Source: Vicinamibacterales bacterium (lineage in GTDB: Bacteria > Acidobacteriota > Vicinamibacteria > Vicinamibacterales > UBA2999). From it: 64,000 nt of DNA. Below are positions 40,610 to 48,427 of this stretch, piece after piece; position 1 is the stretch's first letter, and each line of letters opens with the position of its first letter. The DNA lies in NCBI GenBank assembly GCA_041659285.1, contig JBAZYO010000006.1, forward strand, positions 310,001 to 374,000, in the 5' to 3' direction. The notes below the pieces were generated by a model. It was not told where the DNA came from. It ran no database searches and was given only the letters and a program-made list of their open reading frames with translations. The translations under genes were made by a program, and so were the position numbers.

Positions 40610-41174
40610 TCTCGCACTGACCGACATGGAACGCCTCGGCGCCTTTGACGAAGCCGAACGAACGTTCCAGATGACCGAGGAAGCCTTCCGCGTCTTCTAC
40701 GAGCTGACGGCGCGGCCGGTGCGCGTGTATCTGTCGCGCATGACGGGCGATGACCGCCTCGCCGATGACCTGCTGCAGGAGGCCTATTACCGGTTCCTGC
40801 GATCGAACGCGGCGTTCGACAGCGATGACCACCGGCGTAACTACCTGTTCCGCATCGCCACCAACCTGGTGCAGGACCACCGCCGGCGGCCCCGCGTGGA
40901 AGTGGCGGCCACCACCGCGGCGCAAGAATCGGTGGCCGCGCCGGCCGATGCGCACAGCGCCGATCGCGCCGCGGCCCGCATCGACCTGTCGCGCGCCATG
41001 GAGCAGCTGAAACCACGCGAACGCAGCCTGCTCTGGCTGGCCTACGCGCAGGGGTGGTCGCACGAAGAAATCGCCGTGGCCCTCGGCGTGAAGACCGCGA
41101 GCCTGAAGGCCATGCTCTTCCGCGCCCGCCATCGCCTTGCCGTGTTGTTGAAGATCCCCGGAGGCCGGTCGTGA
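40602..41174 (+). CDS. ECF RNA polymerase sigma factor
   Basis: A 190-residue sigma-70 family ECF factor. Region 2: FRVFYELTARPVRVYLSRMTGDDRLADDLLQEAYYRFLRS, with the D-DLLQE core contact; a linker; region 4: MEQLKPRERSLLWLAYAQGWSHEEIAVALGVKTASLKAMLFRARHRLAVLL, the HTH for the -35 element. Start at the ATG 40602, which overlaps the previous stop; the ATG at 40626 (MERLGAFDE) is an alternative. The next gene, overlapping by 4 bp, encodes its likely anti-sigma factor. Confidence 0.92.
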   Translation: MRDLALTDMERLGAFDEAERTFQMTEEAFRVFYELTARPVRVYLSRMTGDDRLADDLLQEAYYRFLRSNAAFDSDDHRRNYLFRIATNLVQDHRRRPRVEVAATTAAQESVAAPADAHSADRAAARIDLSRAMEQLKPRERSLLWLAYAQGWSHEEIAVALGVKTASLKAMLFRARHRLAVLLKIPGGRS

Positions 41175-41680
41175 CCCGTTACGAATGTGTCCACGAAGAT
41201 CGCGTCGTCAACGCCGTGCTGTCTGGCCGGTGGCCTGACGCCGACCATGAACTGGTCGCCCACGCGGCACAGTGCGCGATCTGCGGCGAGGTGGCCGACG
41301 TGGCGGTGGCGCTCCGCCTGGATCACGACCAGGCGCGTCGTGAGGTCCAGGTGCCGGTCGCCGGCCAGGTGTGGTGGCGGTCCGCGGTCCGCGCCCGCCT
41401 CGAGTCGGCGCAGGCGTCAACCAGGCCCATGACCTGGCTGCACGGCATCACCGCGGCCATCACCATCGGCATCATGCTGGCCGCCATCGGCATGGCGTGG
41501 CCGTCGATTGCCGGCGGCGTGGAGTGGGCGCGCGAGTCGGTCGTGCCGCTGCTGGCGAGCGGCGCGGGGTCGGGGCCGGTGGCCGGCGTCGTGCGGCAGA
41601 CGGTGCTCGTCGCCCTCGCCGCGGCGGCGTGCATCGTGATTGCGCCGGTGCTGCTCTACTTCGTGCTGTCGAGCGACTAG
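41171..41680 (+). CDS. Membrane anti-sigma factor with zinc-finger (ZAS-like) motif
   Basis: A 169-residue protein starting at the GTG 41171, which overlaps the sigma stop (GTGA). Its cytoplasmic N-terminus has HELVAHAAQCAICGEVADVAVAL, the HxxxCxxC motif of zinc-binding anti-sigma domains. Two hydrophobic segments follow (ITAAITIGIMLAAIGMAWP and VLVALAAAACIVIAPVLLYFV). Position and motif indicate it holds the adjacent ECF factor at the membrane. Confidence 0.82.
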   Translation: MTRYECVHEDRVVNAVLSGRWPDADHELVAHAAQCAICGEVADVAVALRLDHDQARREVQVPVAGQVWWRSAVRARLESAQASTRPMTWLHGITAAITIGIMLAAIGMAWPSIAGGVEWARESVVPLLASGAGSGPVAGVVRQTVLVALAAAACIVIAPVLLYFVLSSD

Positions 41681-41681
41681 G

Positions 41682-41780
41682 GCCGCAGATCCTCGACACG
41701 ACATCAACAGCCGCAGAGCATCGACACGAAATCAACAGCCGCAGATTATCGTAGAGCACATCCACAGCCGCAGATTATTG
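41682..41780 (+). repeat. GCCGCAGA tandem repeat, four units (left arm, locus C)
   Basis: Units start at 41682, 41710, 41738 and 41767 (period 28-29) with consensus GCCGCAGATN(A)TCG...CACATCAACA. They directly follow the anti-sigma stop codon. No gene is visible from 41681 to 42078; the 220 bases between this array and the inverted one have no recognisable feature. Confidence 0.85.
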
Positions 41781-41999
41781 CGGACCAGACCGCGGCCCGG
41801 AGCCTCGCGCCCGAGTCGCCCCCGACGCCCATTCCGTCCGAGATTCTCGATCGTCCGTGCGCATGCTGATCGCTTTGCCGGCGCGGCATCGTAGAATGAA
41901 CGCGCCTGCTCGCTGTCACCTTGAAGGCGAGATTAACGCACGCCTCGCACAGAAACTTTCTAACACGCCCGCCTCAGAACTGCCCGGGGACATCTGTGT

Positions 42000-42077
42000 C
42001 TAATCTGCGGCTGTGCAGTCTGCGGCTGTGTATTCTGCGGCTTATGTAATCTGCGGCTGTGTATTCTGCGGCCTGTG
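42000..42077 (-). repeat. TCTGCGGCTGTG tandem repeat, five units (right arm, locus C)
   Basis: Five units of 15-16 bases (TAATCTGCGGCTGTG, CAGTCTGCGGCTGTG, TATTCTGCGGCTTATG, TAATCTGCGGCTGTG, TATTCTGCGGCCTGTG), inverted relative to the array at 41682, ending right before the stop codon of the convergent lipoprotein gene. Confidence 0.85.
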
Positions 42078-42078
42078 T

Positions 42079-42630
42079 TTAGCCGCAGGGTCTCGGCGGC
42101 GGCACGCCCACCTGGCCTGCCGCGTGCGCGCAATAGCGATAGGCAGTTCCGTCGTTCTCCTGCACCTCCCAGAACTGCGGACACTGCGGCCAGAACTCCA
42201 GCTCCTCGATCACGTCGCGGCGGCGGCGAATGGCGTCGGCCACCCGGTCGATCGCCGGTGAGAAGTGATGACCGAACAGCCCGGCGCGATCGACGTCGGC
42301 AAAGCCCGACTGCCCGGCGCAGGACACGACCAGCGGCGCGCGGCCGCCGGCCGCCGCGACGCGGACGCGAGAGGGCGCCGATCCGAACGATTGATACCCG
42401 AGGTTGAGGAACTGCAGCGTCATGCCCTCGGCCATGGCGACCGTCGCGCAGACGTGGGAGCCGGCAAAGAATCCGCCCCCGCACGAGACGCGGACGAACT
42501 CGATGGCGGGCAGGCCTTCCATGTGCCCCTGCACGAATTGCTGTTCGCGCGTGCCCGCCGCCACGCAACCAGTGGTCAGGCACAGCACCAGGAGTCCCGC
42601 CGGTCGCCGCCCGAGCGAGGCGGCTACCAC
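42079..42630 (-). CDS. Hypothetical lipoprotein
   Basis: A 183-residue protein from a GTG at 42630 that overlaps the TPM gene stop (GTGGTAG). The N-terminus VVAASLGRRPAGLLVLCLTTGC is a lipoprotein signal with the lipobox LTTGC. The mature part has a Cys-rich core (VRVSCGGGFFAGSHVCATVAM, LVVSCAGQSGFADVD) and a C-terminal QCPQFWEVQENDGTAYRYCAHAAG. No family is recognised. A longer in-frame extension reads through the TPM tail and is not believed. Confidence 0.7.
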   Translation of the reverse strand: MVAASLGRRPAGLLVLCLTTGCVAAGTREQQFVQGHMEGLPAIEFVRVSCGGGFFAGSHVCATVAMAEGMTLQFLNLGYQSFGSAPSRVRVAAAGGRAPLVVSCAGQSGFADVDRAGLFGHHFSPAIDRVADAIRRRRDVIEELEFWPQCPQFWEVQENDGTAYRYCAHAAGQVGVPPPRPCG

Positions 42631-43562
42631 CGGCCGCTCGCACCTCCACCGCCGGACGATCCGCCGCCGAAGCTGCTGCCGCTGCTCGACGAGCCGCCCG
42701 AGCTCGAGCCAGAGCCGCTCGAGCCGCCGCCCATCACCCATCCACCGCCGCTGCTCTTCCCGCCGCCCTTACCCTTTGGCGGCCGGAACGAGTCACGCCA
42801 CGACGCCCGTCCGCCGAGCCGGAACCCGACCACCGCCATCGCCAGCGCGAGGGGTACCAGTGTGAACAGGGCCGCGGTGAAGATGACGAGCAGGGCCATC
42901 AGCATCGGCAGGCCGGCAAAGAAGCCGCCGAACAAGATCGGGAACACGGCCTTGGTTCGGAAGCCCAGGCCGATCATGAACGATCCGATGGCGACGAAAA
43001 TGCCGAGGAAGGGCACGAGGACGAACACCGGCGGTTCGTCCGATGACTGGTTGAACCGCGCCAGCTCCTCGGGCGTGAGCACCTGGTTGCGTTCGACGAT
43101 GTCGGCGAGGCGGTTGACGCCGGCGGTGATCCCGCCGGCGTAGTCGTCTTCGCGGAAGCGCGGCAGGAACTGCGCGTCGCGAATCTCGCCGGCGAGGCCG
43201 TCGGGGAGCACGCCTTCGAGGCCGTAGCCCACCTCGATGCGCATCTCGCGCTCGCCCGGCGCCACCACCACCAGCACACCGTTGTCGGTCTTGGCCTGGC
43301 CGACGCCCCACTCCTTGAACATGCGATTCGCGTACTCCTCGACCGACATGCCGTCGAGGGACTTCACGATCGCGACCGCGATCTCGGAAGACGACTTGCG
43401 CTCGACCTCGGCGAGCCGCGCCTCGAGCGCGTCTTCGGCCGGCTGGTCAAGCACGCCGGCGAAATCGCTCACGTAGCCGTCAGGCTTGGGGAAGCCCGAC
43501 TGGGCCAGCACAAGTCCCGCGGCCAGGATCCAGCACGCGCACGCCGCCCCAATTGGTTTCAT
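42624..43562 (-). CDS. TPM domain protein (TPM_phosphatase family, YgcG-like)
   Basis: A 312-residue protein. Signal peptide (CACWILAAGLVLAQSG), then a TPM domain: FPKPDGYVSDFAGVLDQPAEDALEARLAEVERKSSSEIAVAIVKSLDGMSVEEYANRMFKEWGVGQAKTDNGVLVVVAPGEREMRIEVGYGLEGVLPD, with the highly conserved GVLVVVAPGERE and EVGYGLEG. Two to three membrane helices follow, and the C-terminus is low-complexity Gly/Ser (SSGSSFGGGSSGGGGASGRW), the usual tail of this family. A role in photosystem repair is known for plant TLP18.3; in bacteria the role is unclear. Confidence 0.9.
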   Translation of the reverse strand: MKPIGAACACWILAAGLVLAQSGFPKPDGYVSDFAGVLDQPAEDALEARLAEVERKSSSEIAVAIVKSLDGMSVEEYANRMFKEWGVGQAKTDNGVLVVVAPGEREMRIEVGYGLEGVLPDGLAGEIRDAQFLPRFREDDYAGGITAGVNRLADIVERNQVLTPEELARFNQSSDEPPVFVLVPFLGIFVAIGSFMIGLGFRTKAVFPILFGGFFAGLPMLMALLVIFTAALFTLVPLALAMAVVGFRLGGRASWRDSFRPPKGKGGGKSSGGGWVMGGGSSGSGSSSGGSSSSGSSFGGGSSGGGGASGRW

Positions 43563-43571
43563 GGCCCGGCG

Positions 43572-44444
43572 CTACTTCCCCATCGACTTCTTGATCGCCG
43601 CCACCGTGGCTTCGGTGCGGAACGCGATCATCTTCCTGCCGTTCGCGATGGTCTTCTCGATCGGCGCCAGCGGCACGCCGTTAATCGCGAACTTGCCGGC
43701 CTTGACGCGCTCCGGCATCCGGATGGCGTCGGTGCTGACCGTGGCGATGATGGCGGAGATGTAGTAATCGTCGTGGTAGCCCTCGAGCTTCTCGTGGATG
43801 CCGAGCACCTTCTCCTGGAACTGCTCGACGTCGGCGTAGTTGTAGTACTCGGGGATGAAGTGGACGGCGCCCTGCCCCTTCCATTCCGCGTTGAGCGTGG
43901 CGGCAACGTCCTTCATGCCGTTCAGGTTGCCGCCGCTGTCGCCCAGCAACACGATGTTGGTGAAGCCCTGGCCGCGCAAGCTGTTGGACATATCGGTGAG
44001 CACGGCGCGATAGGTGGCCTGCGACAACACCACGGTGCCCGGCGACAGGTTGGGCCGCAGCGGGTTACCCGGTTCGAGCGTGACAATCGGCGCCACCAGG
44101 GCGTTGCCGAGCGCGCGCGCAATCGATTCGCCGGTGCCCTTGAGCACGTTGTTGTGCTTGCCGGTGGTGAGGAACGGCCCGTTCTCCTCGATGCCTCCCG
44201 CCAGGATCAGCGCGGTGGTCTTGCCGGCCTTGATGAGGTCGCGGACCTCGAGCATGGTGAGGTCTTCAATCCACACGCTGTCGTGCATGTCGATGGGCCG
44301 GGGCATGTTGGTCACATCCACGCGCGGCTGCGTGTTGACGGACGCCACGCGCCGGTCGCCCGGCGGCGCGGCGGGAGCCTGGGCGTAAGCCGCCAGGGAT
44401 GTGATGAGCACGAACGCGAGACCCAAGGATGATTTCGTCAACAT
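43572..44444 (-). CDS. Exported creatininase family protein (copy 1)
   Basis: A 290-residue protein with signal peptide (SLGLAFVLITSLAAYAQ) and the creatininase/MftE fold: VWIEDLTMLEVRDLIKAGKTTALILAGGIEENGPFLTTGKHNNVLKGTGESIARALG, then TDMSNSLRGQGFTNIVLLGDSGGNLNGM. The GGIEENGPFLTTGKHN loop replaces the classic E-GPHLPxxTD metal site, retaining a Glu and a His. The family hydrolyses cyclic amides such as creatinine. The ATG at 44444 gives the signal peptide. It is divergent from the heme-protein gene and paralogous to the gene at 45532. Confidence 0.85.
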   Translation of the reverse strand: MLTKSSLGLAFVLITSLAAYAQAPAAPPGDRRVASVNTQPRVDVTNMPRPIDMHDSVWIEDLTMLEVRDLIKAGKTTALILAGGIEENGPFLTTGKHNNVLKGTGESIARALGNALVAPIVTLEPGNPLRPNLSPGTVVLSQATYRAVLTDMSNSLRGQGFTNIVLLGDSGGNLNGMKDVAATLNAEWKGQGAVHFIPEYYNYADVEQFQEKVLGIHEKLEGYHDDYYISAIIATVSTDAIRMPERVKAGKFAINGVPLAPIEKTIANGRKMIAFRTEATVAAIKKSMGK

Positions 44445-44610
44445 GCGGAAGCCTCCAACGCCGATGAGGTTACACCACCAACCGGGCGCCGCCACGATTA
44501 CAAATGAAGACGATGCCCCCTCAGACCAGGGGAACACCGTGCGTTACAATGTGCCAGTTCGGGGCCCGGACGGGACCGCAATGGCCCGGTGCACCGCCAG
44601 GAGTTCAAAC

Positions 44611-45483
44611 ATGCAGCGATCGACGAAATCGACAGTTACCATGGCCGGCATCGCGCTCGCCTCATTCTTCATCTCCTATTCCGCGCTCACCTCCGCGCAG
44701 GGCGGGCAGGCGCCGCCGCCGGCCGCCAACACGCCGCCCAAGCCGCTCGTGCCCGTCGCGGCCAGCTCGGTCGCCGCCAACCCCGATCCGTACATCGGCG
44801 AATACGTCACGATGACCGGTGCGGTTGAAGCCAACCTCACGAAGACCGCCTTCTCGGTGGATCAGGACAAGACCAAGTCCACCGGCAAGGACGTGCTGGT
44901 GCTCGCGCCCACGCTGCAGAAGCCGGCCGACGCCAACGGCTATGTCACGGTCATCGGCCAGTTGATCAAGTTCGACGCCGCCGAGATCGCGACCAAGCTG
45001 AAGGACTACAAGCTCGACCTGTCGCCGGAAGACCAGGCGAAGTTCAAGGGCAAGCCGGTGGTGCTGGCCACGGCGGTGATCAACACCGCGGGTGTGGACA
45101 TTGCCAAGAAGCCGATTCCGCCGATGTCAACCGACGAACTGGCGCTGCAGAAGATCATGACCAAGCTGCCCCCCGCCCAGGCGGCGCTGCGCAAGGCGCT
45201 CGACGGCTCGTCGGCCGACCTCACCAAGGAACAGGCGACGATTCTCAAGACCGCGTTCACCGAGATCGAAACGTTCTTCAAGACCAAGGGCAACGAGGAG
45301 GCCACCAAGTGGGCGACCGACGGCAAGCGGCACGCCGACTCGGTGCTGATGAACGTGGCCAACACCAACTTCGACGCCGCCAAGACGTCGATCACGCCGC
45401 TCGGAGCGACCTGCGCCAGCTGCCACGGCAAGTACCGCGAACGCATGGAAGACGGCACCTTCCGCATCAAGCCCGGAATCTAG
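44611..45483 (+). CDS. Exported heme-binding (cytochrome c-like) protein
   Basis: A 290-residue exported protein starting at the ATG 44611, with an AGGAG ribosome site at 44600-44604. Signal peptide ends SYSALTSAQ. The middle (ANPDPYIGEYVTMTGAVEANLTKTAFSVDQDKTKSTGKDVLVLAP) looks like an OB-fold segment. The C-terminal domain (about 205-290) is helical and carries one CxxCH, GATCASCHGKYRERMEDG, in a position like cytochrome c' / cytochrome c552-type four-helix bundles. Likely a periplasmic monoheme protein. A TACAAT box at 44545-44550 is a candidate -10. Confidence 0.8.
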   Translation: MQRSTKSTVTMAGIALASFFISYSALTSAQGGQAPPPAANTPPKPLVPVAASSVAANPDPYIGEYVTMTGAVEANLTKTAFSVDQDKTKSTGKDVLVLAPTLQKPADANGYVTVIGQLIKFDAAEIATKLKDYKLDLSPEDQAKFKGKPVVLATAVINTAGVDIAKKPIPPMSTDELALQKIMTKLPPAQAALRKALDGSSADLTKEQATILKTAFTEIETFFKTKGNEEATKWATDGKRHADSVLMNVANTNFDAAKTSITPLGATCASCHGKYRERMEDGTFRIKPGI

Positions 45484-45492
45484 CACCAGGAG

Positions 45493-45512
45493 GGCGGCAC
45501 TTCAGTGCCGCC
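45493..45512. terminator. GGCGGCAC/GTGCCGCC hairpin
   Basis: Perfect 8-bp arms around TTCA, followed by GTTTGATTAT, 9 bases after the heme-protein stop. It could end that transcript, or be one of the common interspersed GGCGGCACTTCAGTGCCGCC elements. Confidence 0.55.
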
Positions 45513-45531
45513 GTTTGATTATCGAGGACCT

Positions 45532-46434
45532 ATGAAAAAGATCGCGCTTGCAGCACTGAGCATCGTCGTCCTGGCCGGTACTTTCGCGGCGGCCCAGCAG
45601 GGCCAGCGTCGGCCGCCCGATCCGCGGTCGATGGGTGGCGGCGACTGCCGCGACAACCCCTACAACTGCAACGACGCGGTCAATCCCCTGCCGCCCGCCA
45701 CCTCGGTGTGGCTGGAAGAGATGACGTGGATGGACGTCCGCGACGCCTTGAAGGCGGGCAAGACCAGCATCATCGTCTCTACCGGGGGCATCGAGCCGAA
45801 CGGTCCGTGGCTGGTGACGGGCAAGCACAACTACGTGCTGCACGCCAACTGCGAGGCGATTGCGCGCAAGCTGGGCAACGCGTTGTGTGCGCCGATCATC
45901 AAGCTGGTGCCCGAGGGCGGCATCGAGCCCAAGACCGGGCACATGCTGTCGCCCGGCACCATGACAATGCGTGAGGAGACGTTCCGCGCGGTGCTCACCG
46001 ATGCGGCGGAGAGCCTGCAGGCCCACGGCTTCAAGAACGTCATCTTCATCGGCGACAGCGGCGGCAACCAGGCCGGCCAGAAGGCCGTGGCCGAAGCGCT
46101 GACGGCGAAGTGGGCCGGCAAGGCGCTGGCGCTGCACATCCCCGAGTACTACGACTACGCCAGCGTGGCGAAGCACATGGAAGGCCAGGGCATCGGCGAG
46201 GGCAAGAGCGACGGCATGCACGACGACCCGATCATCACGCTCAACATGTTCATCGACGACCCGAACTCGGTCCGTTATGACGGGCGCGTGAAGGCGGGCA
46301 AGGCCAGCATCAACGGCCACTCGATCGCCGACCGCGCCAAGGCGACCGCCCAGGCGAAGCAGATCGTCGAGTTCCGGGCCACCAAGACCGTCGAGGCGAT
46401 CAATAAGGCGATCGCCGCGAAGGGCGGGAAGTAA
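45532..46434 (+). CDS. Exported creatininase family protein (copy 2)
   Basis: A 300-residue paralogue of the gene at 43572. Signal peptide (KIALAALSIVVLAGTFAAAQ), then SVWLEEMTWMDVRDALKAGKTSIIVSTGGIEPNGPWLVTGKHNYVLHANCEAIARKLG and LTDAAESLQAHGFKNVIFIGDSGGNQAGQ. The GGIEPNGPWLVTGKHN loop is the same variant active site as in copy 1. An extra HDDPIITLNMFIDDPNSVRY segment is present near residue 225. Start at ATG 45532. Periplasmic, substrate unknown. Confidence 0.85.
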   Translation: MKKIALAALSIVVLAGTFAAAQQGQRRPPDPRSMGGGDCRDNPYNCNDAVNPLPPATSVWLEEMTWMDVRDALKAGKTSIIVSTGGIEPNGPWLVTGKHNYVLHANCEAIARKLGNALCAPIIKLVPEGGIEPKTGHMLSPGTMTMREETFRAVLTDAAESLQAHGFKNVIFIGDSGGNQAGQKAVAEALTAKWAGKALALHIPEYYDYASVAKHMEGQGIGEGKSDGMHDDPIITLNMFIDDPNSVRYDGRVKAGKASINGHSIADRAKATAQAKQIVEFRATKTVEAINKAIAAKGGK

Positions 46435-46474
46435 CACGGCCCTCGACGCCAACCTCGCCCGGCGCTTCCGCTCG

Positions 46475-47485
46475 ATGCGCCGGCTGATCGGCAACACGCC
46501 GCTCCTCGCCCTCGCCCTGCGCGTGGGCGGGGAGCCGCGCACCATCCACGCCAAGTACGAGCCCCTCAACCTCACCGGCAGCATCAAGGACCGCATGGCG
46601 CTGCACATCCTGCAGCGCGCCTACGAAACGGGCCTGATCGCGCCGGGCGATCCAATCGCCGAGGCGACCAGCGGCAATACCGGCATTTCGTTTGCCGCCA
46701 TCGGCCGCGCGCTCGGGCATCCGGTCACCGTGTTCATGCCCGACTGGATGAGCAGCGAGCGCATCGCGCTGATCGCGAGCTTCGGCGCCTCCGTGGTGCT
46801 GGTGAGCAAGGCCGACGGCGGGTTCCTCGGCTCCATTGCCCGTGCCGACGCCATGAAGGCCGCCGACCCGCGCACCTTCCTGCCCCACCAGTTTTCCAAT
46901 GAGGCCAACGTCGATGCCCACTTCACCGGCACCGGCCCTGAGATCTGGCTGCAACTGCAGGGACAGGGCCTGACCCCTGCCGCCTTCGTCGCGGGCGTCG
47001 GCACCGGCGGCACGGTGATGGGCGTGGGCCGCTACCTGAAATCGAAGAACCCCTCGGTCAGGGTGCATCCGCTCGAGCCGGCCGAGTCGCCGACGCTGTC
47101 GGCCGGACACAAGATCGGGCACCACCGCATCCAGGGCATCTCCGACGAATTCGTGCCGCCGATCATCCACTTCGACGAGCTGGACGCCGTGGTGCAGGCC
47201 AACGACGGCGACGCCATCCTGATGGCGCAGTTGCTGGCGCAGCACGGGCTCGCGGTGGGCATCTCCTCTGGCGCCAACGTGATTGGCGCGCTCCGCGTCC
47301 AGCAGGAGCTCGGACCGGAGTCGGTCGTCGTCACCGTGTTGAGCGACAGCAACAAGAAGTACTTGAGCACCGACCTGCTGCGCTCCGAACCCGTGAAGCC
47401 CGGGTACCTCACGCCGCAGGTTGAGATGCTCGGCTTCGATGCCGTGAACCGCGTGTGCGAGATGTGCGCCGATCCGCGCACCTAG
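46475..47485 (+). CDS. PLP-dependent cysteine synthase / cystathionine beta-synthase-like enzyme
   Basis: A 336-residue fold-type II enzyme. NLTGSIKDRMALHIL contains the PLP Lys; EATSGNTGISFAAIGRALGHPVTVFMPDWMSSER is the TSGNTG substrate loop; AGVGTGGTVMGVGRYLKSKNP is the phosphate cradle; GISDEFVPPII and GLAVGISSGANVIGA follow. It catalyses beta-replacement on serine or O-acetylserine. The C-terminal VNRVCEMCADPRT tail with two Cys is unusual. The N-terminus is tight: no start codon exists upstream before the previous gene. Confidence 0.88.
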   Translation: MRRLIGNTPLLALALRVGGEPRTIHAKYEPLNLTGSIKDRMALHILQRAYETGLIAPGDPIAEATSGNTGISFAAIGRALGHPVTVFMPDWMSSERIALIASFGASVVLVSKADGGFLGSIARADAMKAADPRTFLPHQFSNEANVDAHFTGTGPEIWLQLQGQGLTPAAFVAGVGTGGTVMGVGRYLKSKNPSVRVHPLEPAESPTLSAGHKIGHHRIQGISDEFVPPIIHFDELDAVVQANDGDAILMAQLLAQHGLAVGISSGANVIGALRVQQELGPESVVVTVLSDSNKKYLSTDLLRSEPVKPGYLTPQVEMLGFDAVNRVCEMCADPRT

Positions 47486-48397
47486 TTGAAGCGACTCCTC
47501 TCCCTGATCGCCGCCTGCCTGGCCGTTGCGGTTGGCGCCGGCGCCTGCCTTGTTGACCGCGCCATCCATCGCCCCCGGACCGCGCTCACGGCAGACAACC
47601 ACGCGCGCGCCGCGGACCTCGCCACCTCGCTTGGCGCGGTGCTCGAGACGGTGTCGGTGACGGCCGGCGATGGCGCGACGCTGCAAGGCTGGCTCTTCAC
47701 ACCAGGGAATTCGAACGGCGACACGGTGATGCTCCTGCATGGCATCACCAGCAATCGCGCCGGCATGCTGCCGAGGGCCAGGGCGCTCCTGGAACGGGGC
47801 TACCGCGCGCTGGCCCTCGACGGACGCGGCCACGGCGACAGCGGCGGCGATCTCGTGACGTTCGGTGCGCTGGAGTCCGGCGACATGCGCGGCTGGATTG
47901 CCTGGGTGCGCCAGCGCGCAACCAACGGCTGCGTCTTCCTGCTCGGCGATTCGCTCGGCGCGGCGGTCGCGCTGCAGTCCGCGGACGCGCCAGGGGTGTG
48001 CGGTGTGATCGCGCAATCCGCGTTTGCGAACATGCGCGAGATTGCGTTCGATCGCGTCGGCCAGCAACTGCGGACCGGCGCCTGGGTGGGCCGGAGCGTC
48101 CTTAGGCCCGGGATCGAGGCTGGGTTGCTCTACGCTCGTGTCCGATACGGAGTGGACCTCGGAGCGGCATCGGCACTGGCCGCGGTGTCGCGACCGGGCG
48201 CGCCGGTTCTGGTGATTCACGGCGAGTTGGACGACAACGCCCCCGCACGGCATGCCCGGATGCTGGGCCAGGCCAACCCAAGCCGCGTCACGACCTGGAT
48301 CGTGCCCGGGGGCGCACACGGCGGGTTCGGCGCCGGCGAGCCTGATTACGACACCCGGCTGTTCGAGTTCCTGGCGAGGACGCGGAAGACCGGGTAA
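47486..48397 (+). CDS. Alpha/beta hydrolase, membrane-anchored or exported
   Basis: A 303-residue hydrolase beginning at a TTG (47486) directly after the previous stop. N-terminal hydrophobic segment (LLSLIAACLAVAVGAGACLV) with a cysteine that might be lipidated. Fold motifs: VMLLHGITSNRAGM, ALDGRGHGDSGGD, the nucleophile elbow LLGDSLGAAVAL (GxSxG), VIHGELDD (Asp) and PGGAHGGFG (His). It belongs to the YqkD/AbhD-like hydrolases. Substrate unknown. Confidence 0.85.
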   Translation: MKRLLSLIAACLAVAVGAGACLVDRAIHRPRTALTADNHARAADLATSLGAVLETVSVTAGDGATLQGWLFTPGNSNGDTVMLLHGITSNRAGMLPRARALLERGYRALALDGRGHGDSGGDLVTFGALESGDMRGWIAWVRQRATNGCVFLLGDSLGAAVALQSADAPGVCGVIAQSAFANMREIAFDRVGQQLRTGAWVGRSVLRPGIEAGLLYARVRYGVDLGAASALAAVSRPGAPVLVIHGELDDNAPARHARMLGQANPSRVTTWIVPGGAHGGFGAGEPDYDTRLFEFLARTRKTG

Positions 48398-48427
48398 CTT
48401 CCGGCCTCCTCTTCGGTCTAATCATCC

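Noticed and set aside
41781..41999. A hidden small gene or tRNA between the inverted repeat arrays of locus C
   Set aside because: No frame with a start and coding-like composition, and no cloverleaf could be made by eye.
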